This document shows positions 24,788-30,868 of a stretch of DNA of 36,453 nucleotides, one piece after another. The translations under genes and the position numbers were made by a program. The notes beneath the pieces are model-generated. The model was not told where the DNA came from. It did no database searches and saw only the letters and a program-made list of their open reading frames with translations. Each line of letters begins with the position of its first letter. Position 1 is the first letter of the stretch. This DNA is from a virus: positions 1-36,453 of the IMG/VR virus record IMGVR_UViG_3300004457_000340; one strand, written 5' to 3'.

Positions 24788-27114
24788 TGACTGTTCAGTA
24801 CGCAAGTGCTAGAAATATCACTAGCAAGAGTGTTCCTAATCCACCAGTTCCAGTACCGCATTATACTGCATATGCTAGACCAAGTGATTGGGCTGCATTA
24901 CCTTCAATCAGTCCAACAGACCAAAAGTTTACTGGTCTATATGCTGTTTATGATACTAATAGTAATTTTGTTGCAGTAAGAGCAACTGTAGTTACCGGTG
25001 GTTCAACATATTCAGTTGATTGGGGTGACGGTACGACTACTACCGGTGTTGCTAGTAATACTACTGCACAAAAGAACTTGAGTTATGCTGGCATTTCAAG
25101 TTCAGTAACAACTCGTGGATATAAAACTGCGGTTATTACTATTACTCCTGATTCTGGAAACTTATCAGTTGTTAACTTACAACAATTGTATACTAACACA
25201 CCAGTATTAACAAAATACAATGCTCGTTGGTTGGATATCAAATGCGGTAGTCCTAACTTAACTAACTGGACTATTGGTCAAAACGGCGGCCCAGTGTTTA
25301 TGAACATGTTAGAACAAGTTGAACTTGTTTCTAAAGCAACAGGTTACACTGGTTTTGGTGACTGGTTATACCAATGTTTTGCGTTACAAAACGTAATCAT
25401 CGGTGCGAACATGAGCAACGTAATTAGTACAACTGCTATGTTTTATAACTGTATTAGTTTACAGACCACACCATACTTTGATACTTCTTCGGTAACTGAT
25501 ATAAGTTACATGTTTGGTCTTTGCACCAATTTGAGATTTATTCCTCAATACAATTTTGTCAACGTAACTACTGCACAATTTACTTTTACAAACTGTACTA
25601 ACTTAGTAGAACTTCCACCGTTGAATATAGGTAACTGTACTAACACAAACAACATGTTTGCTCTTTGCGAAAAGTTAACTTATATACCATATATTAACAC
25701 GGCTAAGTTATCTAACTCTCAAGCAATGTTTACATCGTGCGTATCATTGGAACAAATTCCTGTAATGAATTTGGCAAACTTAACCGTTAGTCCTACGATG
25801 TTTAGCGGATGTGTTTCATTGAATTCAGTACCTCCATTAAATTTAGGAAACACAACTACAACTTTGCAGATGTTTCTTAACTGTTCTAGTTTGAGCGAAG
25901 TCAATGATATAGTAATGCCATTGAATACTACTACAGCTCAAATGTTTAGTGGTTGCAGTTCATTAACTACAGTTCCAGCATTTAATATGGCAAACGTATC
26001 AAATGCTGTTCAAATGTTTAACGCTTGCAGGTCGTTAGAATCTACACCGGCGTTTAATACTCCAAACTTGACAACTACAAGTAGTATGTTTGCAGGTTGC
26101 AACAGTTTGAGTTCTATAGCAACATTTGACACAAGTAAAGTATCTAACACAGTTAGTATGTTTAGCGCATGTTTTAATTTGGAAGATCCTCCCACATTAA
26201 ACACTAGTAACGTAGTTACTGCAACAAGTATGTTTACTAGTTGCATTGCATTAAAAGGCGATAACATGCCAACATATGATTTTGGTAACGTTACTGGTGC
26301 TAGTGGTATGTTTAACACTTGTACAGATTTAGTAAGTGTTCCAACATTCAACTTGAGCAAAGCAACTACTGTAGGTAGTATGTTTAACGCTTGTACTAGC
26401 TTAGTATCCATCCCAGCATTTAACTTGAGCAACGTTTCTTCTGCTAGTACTGGTTTTGCTACTGGAGCAAACAGTCAAATGAGTTGTAATATCACTGGTT
26501 TAAAGACATCAGTTGACTTTACAAACAACCAAATGAGTCAAACAGCATTAGAAACATTGTTTACGAACTTGGGTAGCCCTGCAACTGCACAAACACTAAC
26601 TATTACAGGTAACTATGGTGCTGATACTGCTGTTGCTAAAACAGGAACATGGAACACAGTCGCTAAAACTGTTACAATTACCGCATCAGGTTCAGTTAAC
26701 ATTGGTCAATATATGTATAGCTCAACTGCTATTCAAGCTATTGCTTGTTCATTCACTGACGTAACTGATTTAGTAACTGTTACTGCTGCTCCGGGCGTTG
26801 CCCCAATTGCAGGTACATTGTTACAATTCTCAAGTATTGTCTCAACAACAGGTATCACAGTTAGTACATTATATTACTGTATCAACCCAGTTGGGGCAAC
26901 ATTCCAAGTTGCATTGACTCCGGGTGGTTCAGCAGTACCATTAACTACAAACGGTACAGGTACATTAAAATGGGCATTAAAAGTAACAAACGTTGTAGGT
27001 ACAACTATTACATTGGATAACTATGCTATGGTTGCAGGTACAAGTTTAGCAATCACATTTAGAACATTGAACACTAACTTGGCTAGTTTCAAGAACTGGA
27101 ACGTTACAGGATAA
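24787..27114 (+). CDS. receptor-binding-type protein with BspA-like (DUF285) leucine-rich repeats
   Basis: A 775-residue protein. The N-terminus shares a tail-attachment-like region (YARPSDWAALPSI), followed by a PKD-like VDWGDGTTTTG near residue ~80. Residues ~195-560 hold about 14 repeats of 'M-F-x-x-C-x-x-L-x-x-x-P-x-x-[ND]-x-x-x-[VL]', period ~23, the BspA/DUF285 leucine-rich family found in bacterial surface proteins and some phages. The C-terminal ~130 residues are another beta module. Regular Cys in each repeat form a ladder. I infer receptor binding. It could have been acquired from a bacterial adhesin. Confidence 0.72.
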   Translation: MTVQYASARNITSKSVPNPPVPVPHYTAYARPSDWAALPSISPTDQKFTGLYAVYDTNSNFVAVRATVVTGGSTYSVDWGDGTTTTGVASNTTAQKNLSYAGISSSVTTRGYKTAVITITPDSGNLSVVNLQQLYTNTPVLTKYNARWLDIKCGSPNLTNWTIGQNGGPVFMNMLEQVELVSKATGYTGFGDWLYQCFALQNVIIGANMSNVISTTAMFYNCISLQTTPYFDTSSVTDISYMFGLCTNLRFIPQYNFVNVTTAQFTFTNCTNLVELPPLNIGNCTNTNNMFALCEKLTYIPYINTAKLSNSQAMFTSCVSLEQIPVMNLANLTVSPTMFSGCVSLNSVPPLNLGNTTTTLQMFLNCSSLSEVNDIVMPLNTTTAQMFSGCSSLTTVPAFNMANVSNAVQMFNACRSLESTPAFNTPNLTTTSSMFAGCNSLSSIATFDTSKVSNTVSMFSACFNLEDPPTLNTSNVVTATSMFTSCIALKGDNMPTYDFGNVTGASGMFNTCTDLVSVPTFNLSKATTVGSMFNACTSLVSIPAFNLSNVSSASTGFATGANSQMSCNITGLKTSVDFTNNQMSQTALETLFTNLGSPATAQTLTITGNYGADTAVAKTGTWNTVAKTVTITASGSVNIGQYMYSSTAIQAIACSFTDVTDLVTVTAAPGVAPIAGTLLQFSSIVSTTGITVSTLYYCINPVGATFQVALTPGGSAVPLTTNGTGTLKWALKVTNVVGTTITLDNYAMVAGTSLAITFRTLNTNLASFKNWNVTG

Positions 27115-27117
27115 ACT

Positions 27118-27288
27118 ATGTTTTACAAATACGAAGACGAACATCTATGGAGTGGCCCTTATGTACAATTTGCGTCGGGCGACTTTCTACACCAAGACTT
27201 ATTGGATACATATACCTTTCCAATCGAGGGCTGGTATTACTTTGCGACTGAGGAAGAAGCTAAAAGTTTCTTTGGGATAAATGATTGA
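27118..27288 (+). CDS. small hypothetical protein after receptor-binding gene
   Basis: A 56-residue protein rich in Tyr, Phe, Trp and acidic residues (MFYKYEDEHLWSGPYVQF start, then IEGWYYFATEEEAKSFFG). It begins three bases after the preceding stop and overlaps the next start at 27281. Short proteins of this style ('D-G-W-Y-x-F-x-x-x-E-E-A') often follow tail fibre genes. No function known. Confidence 0.6.
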   Translation: MFYKYEDEHLWSGPYVQFASGDFLHQDLLDTYTFPIEGWYYFATEEEAKSFFGIND

Positions 27289-27496
27289 TTTTACAGCTAA
27301 ACAACTAAGTTGGATAGTAATCACTGCTACTGGAATAGGTGGCGGTGGTTATATGACATTGGATCAAAAAGTCGGAGAGATTGACAAGAAAGTTGCTGTT
27401 GTAAATAAGCAACTAGAAGAATCCGAAAAGCAAATGAGCCGTATTGAAAACGCAGTACTAAGAATTGAAGAACGCGCCTATAACAGGAATAAATAA
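27281..27496 (+). CDS. membrane-anchored coiled-coil protein, possible spanin/holin-type lysis factor
   Basis: A 71-residue protein. One membrane segment (WIVITATGIGGGGYMTL, residues ~11-27) is followed by a charged coiled coil (KKVAVVNKQLEESEKQMSRI). An N-terminal anchor with a coiled coil in the periplasm is the layout of an inner-membrane spanin; it is shorter than most. Because no endolysin is recognisable, it and the minus-strand peptide at 27650 are the only lysis candidates. It overlaps the previous gene by eight bases and lies at the end of the tail operon. Confidence 0.55.
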   Translation: MIDFTAKQLSWIVITATGIGGGGYMTLDQKVGEIDKKVAVVNKQLEESEKQMSRIENAVLRIEERAYNRNK

Positions 27497-27649
27497 TTAT
27501 GTAAGTTTACGCTCAGGTGTTACGCAATATTATCTTTATTATCGTGTATATGCCATACCCGTGTAACATCTGGGCACCCTTTTAAGCTAGGCTGGGATCG
27601 ATTTTGTTTTGTTCGTTAATTCCTAATGTGCCCAGTCTAGCTTAATTCA
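27497..27649. other. non-coding region with competing inverted repeats
   Basis: No gene seen. CTGGGCAC (27570-27577) pairs with GTGCCCAG (27628-27635) over 8 bp. TAAGCTAGGCTGGG (27583-27596) pairs with CCCAGTCTAGCTTA (27631-27644) over 14 bp with one G-T. The two helices share 27631-27635 and so are mutually exclusive. A smaller pair TGTTAC (27518)/GTAACA (27563) lies upstream. There is no T-run, so a simple terminator is unlikely. It lies downstream of genes on both strands. Confidence 0.55.
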
Positions 27650-27760
27650 TTAAGAAAAAATCTTGTCAAGTGCATTAAAGCACAGTTTGTAGAAACCAAT
27701 GAACATTGACGCCACAAACAGAATGGTAAACAGTGAAAACAAGATTTTAAGCGTAATCAT
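27650..27760 (-). CDS. 36-residue single-pass membrane peptide
   Basis: The peptide MITLKILFSLFTILFVASMF continues to a Lys/Asp-containing C-terminus (LDKIFS). The first ~23 residues are a clear membrane helix with one Lys at position 5. It has AAAGGA seven bases before the ATG and its own sigma70-like promoter (27791-27819). That combination makes a real small gene likely. It could be a holin, a membrane-targeting toxin or an inhibitor of host processes. Confidence 0.6.
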   Translation of the reverse strand: MITLKILFSLFTILFVASMFIGFYKLCFNALDKIFS

Positions 27761-27790
27761 TATAAAGTCCTTTAGTTAAACTATGAACAT

Positions 27791-27819
27791 AGTATACTAC
27801 ACAACGGATTTACTGTAAA
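27791..27819 (-). promoter_or_regulatory. sigma70-type promoter for the 36-residue peptide
   Basis: On the minus strand TTTACA (27819-27814), a 17-base spacer and TATACT (27796-27791) are near the sigma70 consensus. Just upstream lies a GTTGTA-TTAT-TACAAC inverted repeat (27827-27842), a possible operator. The ATG is 31 bases after the -10 box. Confidence 0.7.
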
Positions 27820-27843
27820 CCTAGCTGTTGTATTATTACAACA

Positions 27844-28284
27844 TCAATTGTAATAACCCTTGCTCAATCTGTATAGTAAAGTAGTACGTTTTAAGTTTAA
27901 ATCGTCGGCAGCACTTTGCAAGGATCTGTAAGTTTTCCCATTAATCACAGTAACTTTACCCGTATCAACTGGTCTACCTCTGCCCTCTTTCACTCGTACA
28001 TATTCTTTGTACTCATGGTTTTTAAACTGAATCTCAGCAGCTTCACGTGCATTGTTAGCAACTGTGTCAATTCTAGTGTTGTAAAAGCTATAAGCTCCCT
28101 CATCATTGTAACGACACATAACATATTGATGTTTCAATCTGCCACGTTGTTCCCACTTGCCAGAGCTTTCCCACATGTAACGCCATTCTTCAAAGTTGAA
28201 TAGCCATTTGATTTTACGTTGTTTAGCATTAGACATTTGGCGACTATATGCTTTCTTCATTTGTTTAAGTTTTAATTTGTCCAT
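27844..28284 (-). CDS. homing-endonuclease-like DNA-binding protein (HNH/NUMOD-associated family)
   Basis: A 146-residue protein counting from the ATG at 28284 (a TTG at 28299 is possible; neither has a clear ribosome binding site). The first ~55 residues are basic and helical and end in FNFEEWRYMWESSGKW. The middle resembles the 'Y-V-M-x-R-x-x-D-x-G-x-Y-S-x-x-N-x-R-I-D' region common in phage-encoded HNH-like proteins. The C-terminal ~40 residues (INGKTYRSLQSAADDLNL, LLYRLSKGY) are a NUMOD/IENR1-type helix-turn-helix. No complete HNH triad is visible. A TAAATA box lies four bases upstream of the ATG on the minus strand. Likely a mobile or regulatory DNA-binding protein. Confidence 0.55.
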   Translation of the reverse strand: MDKLKLKQMKKAYSRQMSNAKQRKIKWLFNFEEWRYMWESSGKWEQRGRLKHQYVMCRYNDEGAYSFYNTRIDTVANNAREAAEIQFKNHEYKEYVRVKEGRGRPVDTGKVTVINGKTYRSLQSAADDLNLKRTTLLYRLSKGYYN

Positions 28285-28288
28285 ATTG

Positions 28289-28294
28289 TATTTA
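28289..28294 (-). promoter_or_regulatory. TAAATA box before minus-strand gene
   Basis: Read on the minus strand, GAGTAAATACAATATG places the box four bases before the ATG, one base shorter than the five-base spacing seen elsewhere. No Shine-Dalgarno is evident. Confidence 0.3.
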
Positions 28295-28299
28295 CTCAA

Positions 28300-28533
28300 T
28301 GTATCATATTTTTTGTCAATAAGGGTACTTTTTTAGCCAAAAACCATAGCTTAAAAGTATATCTGGCGTTACAATAGCTAAATAAACATGTAGATGATGC
28401 GTTCGTGACATTTCACATTGTTTATACATTCCTAAAATTTGTCAATAGAAGCTCCCCTGATTGAACCCAGGGGACTTCACTCAAGGTTCAAGTGAGATGA
28501 CAAATTCTTAGAAACAAATTTTAAGGAACATTT
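28300..28533. promoter_or_regulatory. intergenic control region of early operon
   Basis: This 234-base gap separates divergent genes and has no ORF. TTTGTCAATA occurs twice (28312-28321, 28438-28447). A CTAAATA box is at 28378-28384, and TATACA (28423-28428) is a weak -10 candidate without a good -35. The 3' part (28431-28528) holds the structured leader described separately. AAGGAA (28523-28528) is the ribosome binding site of the gene at 28534. Confidence 0.5.
28436..28506 (+). promoter_or_regulatory. riboswitch-like three-way junction with kissing loops
   Basis: Outer stem P1 pairs AATTTGTCA (28436-28444) with TGACAAATT (28498-28506), 9 bp. Inside, P2 pairs TCCCCTG (28453-28459) with CAGGGGA (28468-28474), loop ATTGAACC. 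P3 pairs TCACT (28477-28481) with AGTGA (28491-28495), loop CAAGGTTCA. The loops are complementary over six bases (TGAACC with GGTTCA). An alternative helix of ~12 bp pairs 28431-28442 with 28514-28526, which includes the ribosome binding site and excludes P1. This is the architecture of a translational switch. Not a sequence match to any riboswitch I know. Confidence 0.5.
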
Positions 28534-28833
28534 ATGCATTCAATAGAAGAATTTACAGCACTGTCCATTGCCGTTGAAAAGGAAGAATTCGGACCAGACT
28601 TCTGGTATGTAGTTAACAGATTACCCAATGAACATTTGATTCTATGGGCAGAACGACTAAGCAAAACAAAATATCTATCAAACAAGAACCCAGAGTACTG
28701 GCTTGACTTACTTGACTTGATTCGTATCGCAAAAGACCCAATGAATCAGATACTAACTAGTAAACAAAAGAGATATCTAGCTATGTTAATATTGGAATGC
28801 TGGAATGAATTAGAGTGTGATTATGTCTTATAA
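28534..28833 (+). CDS. small hypothetical early protein
   Basis: A 99-residue helical, Trp/Leu-rich protein (FWYVVNRLPNEHLILWAERL, YWLDLLDLIRIAKD). The start is set by AAGGAA six bases upstream. Its stop lies inside the start region of the candidate polymerase at 28823, an 11-base overlap, so the two are likely translated together and may form a complex. No family recognised. Confidence 0.6.
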   Translation: MHSIEEFTALSIAVEKEEFGPDFWYVVNRLPNEHLILWAERLSKTKYLSNKNPEYWLDLLDLIRIAKDPMNQILTSKQKRYLAMLILECWNELECDYVL

Positions 28834-29920
28834 GCCCAACTTTAATGATCCGCGTGTAATCAAGAAAATCAAAAGAGCCCTTGGATTCGTCGGCGCTTGT
28901 CTTAGTGATACTAAATCACATCCATGGAGTACTAGATATATGGATAAGTTCTTTGGACAACAGCAACATGACTTATCTAAGTGGTTAAGGAATCAGTTAG
29001 TTATATGTACTAATGAAAGATACTCAAAAGACACAGGTATATGTAAGGAATACGTTAAAAATTCAACGGGTTATAATAATCTCATGGGTTTGATAAAACC
29101 ATCTACTTCATACCCTAGTGTATCACAAGTCGGAAATATAGTCAGTGATTGGGTAAAAGACGAGTACAAAGAAGAACTAACCACTAAGAACTTCACCTAC
29201 GAAGACAAATCTAGTAGATTATGGCATCCACTACAACGTGTACGTAAAGAGCACAAAATCAAAGTATTCAGTGAAAGTGGCTTAAAGTTTCAATATGACA
29301 TAGAATGTTGTGCTCCTACACTGATATATCAATACAGTCAGCAACTAGATGCGCCCATGGACGAATACTTATTCACCCTAGCAAGTTACATCAAAGACCG
29401 CAAATCAGTTAGACAGCAGCTAGCCAAAGATGCAGATATCCCGGAAGAAGTAGCAAAAGAACTAATCAGTGCATTAATCAACGGAGCACAGCTAGGAATG
29501 AATGACACCTCAAGTATCTATAAATTACTCAATGGAGATAAAGCCCGTATTGAATATCTCAAACAACACACATACATCAAAGAACTAAGATCCGACGTAA
29601 AAGTTTGCTGGAGTTACATCAAACAGACCTTACCCATCACTACAATAATAGATAAGAACGGCAAAACTAGAACTAGACCTATCTCTTGTAAACAAAAAGC
29701 CGGAGTATACTTTGACTTAGAACGACTTGTGCTTAATTCAGTTAGGAACTACCTAGATAGTACAAATAACAAATATTTCTTGGAACATGATGGCTGGGTG
29801 TGTACTAATGAAATTGACACAAATGAGTTACTCAAATGGGTTAAGGTTCAAACGGGTTATGATATTAACTTAGATAAGCAGGTTTTGATAAGTCCATCTA
29901 CTTCATACCCTAGTGTATAA
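28823..29920 (+). CDS. candidate palm-type polymerase / replication protein
   Basis: A 365-residue protein starting at ATG 28823; an upstream GTG at 28817 would add two residues. Three motifs appear in polymerase order: YDIECCAPTLI (D159, motif A-like), AKELISALINGAQLG (K212 to G225, motif B-like helix) and EHDGWV (H322, D323, motif C-like, as in family A 'HD[EG]'). An upstream WHPLQRVRKE may contact template or nucleotides. No exonuclease, primase or helicase motif is visible, and the size is well below standard DNA polymerases. As the only replication candidate in the genome it may initiate replication. Residues 90-100 and 355-365 repeat as STSYPSV, encoded by a 48-base direct repeat. Alternatives are a Rep-type initiator or unrelated protein. 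Confidence 0.4.
   Translation: MSYKPNFNDPRVIKKIKRALGFVGACLSDTKSHPWSTRYMDKFFGQQQHDLSKWLRNQLVICTNERYSKDTGICKEYVKNSTGYNNLMGLIKPSTSYPSVSQVGNIVSDWVKDEYKEELTTKNFTYEDKSSRLWHPLQRVRKEHKIKVFSESGLKFQYDIECCAPTLIYQYSQQLDAPMDEYLFTLASYIKDRKSVRQQLAKDADIPEEVAKELISALINGAQLGMNDTSSIYKLLNGDKARIEYLKQHTYIKELRSDVKVCWSYIKQTLPITTIIDKNGKTRTRPISCKQKAGVYFDLERLVLNSVRNYLDSTNNKYFLEHDGWVCTNEIDTNELLKWVKVQTGYDINLDKQVLISPSTSYPSV
29089..29136 (+). repeat. 48-base direct repeat, copy 1
   Basis: This matches 29884-29931 at 45 of 48 positions, with a 25-base uninterrupted core starting at 29099. It encodes residues ~90-104 of the candidate polymerase in the same frame as copy 2. Confidence 0.95.
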
Positions 29921-29931
29921 CAAGTCGGAAA
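29884..29931 (+). repeat. 48-base direct repeat, copy 2
   Basis: This lies 795 bases (265 codons) after copy 1. One of the three differences (C to A) creates the TAA stop of the candidate polymerase at 29918-29920. The 3' end of the copy supplies the GGA ribosome binding site of the next gene at 29935. Confidence 0.95.
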
Positions 29932-29934
29932 ATT

Positions 29935-30123
29935 ATGAACAAGTACTCAGACTTCAAAGACACAAAAATGCCCTTCGGTAAGTACAAAGGACAAAGTTTA
30001 AAAAGCCTACCCCTAAACTACTTAGAATGGTGTATATTAAACATACAAGACCAGGGTCTATGTATCATGTTCAGTATAGAACTACAAAGACGAAAGCCCA
30101 ACTGGCGCAAAAGCTCTCACTAA
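29935..30123 (+). CDS. DUF3820-like small protein
   Basis: A 62-residue protein. KMPFGKYKGQSLKSLPLNYL (residues ~11-30) followed by EWCI is the signature of the DUF3820 family, short proteins common in phages and often linked to nucleic-acid enzymes. Function is unproven. The ribosome binding site (GGA) lies in the second copy of the 48-base repeat. It belongs to the early operon. Confidence 0.7.
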   Translation: MNKYSDFKDTKMPFGKYKGQSLKSLPLNYLEWCILNIQDQGLCIMFSIELQRRKPNWRKSSH

Positions 30124-30126
30124 ATA
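30121..30126 (+). promoter_or_regulatory. TAAATA box before 30143 gene
   Basis: CTAAATATAAC overlaps the stop of the preceding gene. A start near 30132 would leave a leader of ~11 bases with an AAAGGG site. Confidence 0.35.
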
Positions 30127-30142
30127 TAACAAAGGGTACGTT

Positions 30143-30544
30143 ATGACCAAAGAATATCATGTGTTCACTAACATAGACGAACATCACGAACAAGCGTTTG
30201 TATTTCAAATTGAACGAGAAAATGGCTCTATAGAACTTAAAGAACTATGGACTATTACCAGTCAAAAGAACGGGGAAGTTAAAAGTAGATTACACTTAGA
30301 AAGTATGATGAGTAACATTATACAAAACGAAGGTGGAAACATAGAAGACAAGAACGTTGGTACAATACTTGATATGTTCAAAGACATTATACCCAAGACT
30401 AAAGTACAAGAACTTGAACAAGATTTACTAGAAAAAACACAGAATAGCGCAGAATCATTGATACTAGCTAGTGAAATCATTGCAGGGTTAAGTAACGACT
30501 CAATAGACTTACTGGTCAAACAATTGTTAAAGGCTAAACAATAA
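30143..30544 (+). CDS. hypothetical early protein, acidic and helical
   Basis: A 133-residue protein. The N-terminal ~45 residues are strands (EYHVFTNIDEHHEQAFVFQI, ELKELWTITSQ), and the rest is charged helix, possibly coiled coil (VQELEQDLLEKTQ), ending in a Leu/Lys-rich helix (IDLLVKQLLKAKQ). No motif recognised. It sits in the early operon between the DUF3820-like and zinc-finger genes. Confidence 0.55.
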   Translation: MTKEYHVFTNIDEHHEQAFVFQIERENGSIELKELWTITSQKNGEVKSRLHLESMMSNIIQNEGGNIEDKNVGTILDMFKDIIPKTKVQELEQDLLEKTQNSAESLILASEIIAGLSNDSIDLLVKQLLKAKQ

Positions 30545-30548
30545 TCTA

Positions 30549-30554
30549 TAAATT
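30549..30554 (+). promoter_or_regulatory. TATAAATT box, leaderless start
   Basis: TATAAATT places TAAATT exactly 11 bases (five-base spacer) before the ATG at 30560, as at 4903, 5277 and 16604. No Shine-Dalgarno is present. Confidence 0.4.
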
Positions 30555-30559
30555 ATTGT

Positions 30560-30868
30560 ATGCCCAGAATCTTTGCAACATTAGACAAAAACTTTACAGG
30601 AAACAGTGACTTTTATCTTTCATACACATACGATAGACAAAAGAAAGTGTGGACGTTTGACGGCTATAGATGTTTAAAGTGCGGTAGAGTATTAAAACAT
30701 GTTAATACTACAAACAAGCATTTAGACAGTTGTAAAGCAGTAAGCAGACGTACCAAGTACAAGGATCCTGATATCATTGAGGGTATCGTTATTGACGTTA
30801 ATGGCAATGAATGGCAGCCCATCAGTGTCAATGTACACGAAACTACAAAACATAGCCTAAAAGAATGA
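30560..30868 (+). CDS. zinc-finger protein (C2HC)
   Basis: A 102-residue protein with Cys38-x2-Cys41, then His54-x3-Cys58, a C2HC zinc finger in a basic context (CLKCGRVLKHV, then KHLDSC). The N-terminal part is strand-rich (FYLSYTYDRQKKVWTF). It could bind DNA or RNA and is a candidate regulator. It is the last early gene and is followed by a 180-base non-coding region. One of the four predicted leaderless genes. Confidence 0.6.
   Translation: MPRIFATLDKNFTGNSDFYLSYTYDRQKKVWTFDGYRCLKCGRVLKHVNTTNKHLDSCKAVSRRTKYKDPDIIEGIVIDVNGNEWQPISVNVHETTKHSLKE

Noticed and set aside
26010-26432. 140-residue minus-strand ORF
   Set aside because: It mirrors the leucine-rich repeat gene on the plus strand, has no ribosome binding site and is a frame shadow of repetitive coding sequence.
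27490-27501. TAAATA followed by ATG at 27499
   Set aside because: The ATG is followed at once by a stop, and the box is formed by the last codons (AAT AAA TAA) of the previous gene, so it is not counted as a promoter with a gene.
28379-28390. leaderless gene after TAAATA at 28379
   Set aside because: The following ATG is immediately followed by TAG; no gene there, though the box could still start the early transcript.
28451-28506. tRNA-like T-arm (minus strand, GGTTCAAT within a CCCCTG stem)
   Set aside because: The loop length and the closing base pair do not fit a T-arm, and no acceptor or anticodon arms can be placed. The complementary loops explain the signal better.
28436-28506. hammerhead ribozyme in the three-way junction
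   Set aside because: The conserved CUGAUGA and GAAA core segments are absent.
29089-29931. 48-base repeats as prophage attachment sites
   Set aside because: No integrase or recombinase is visible, and both copies lie inside one reading frame.
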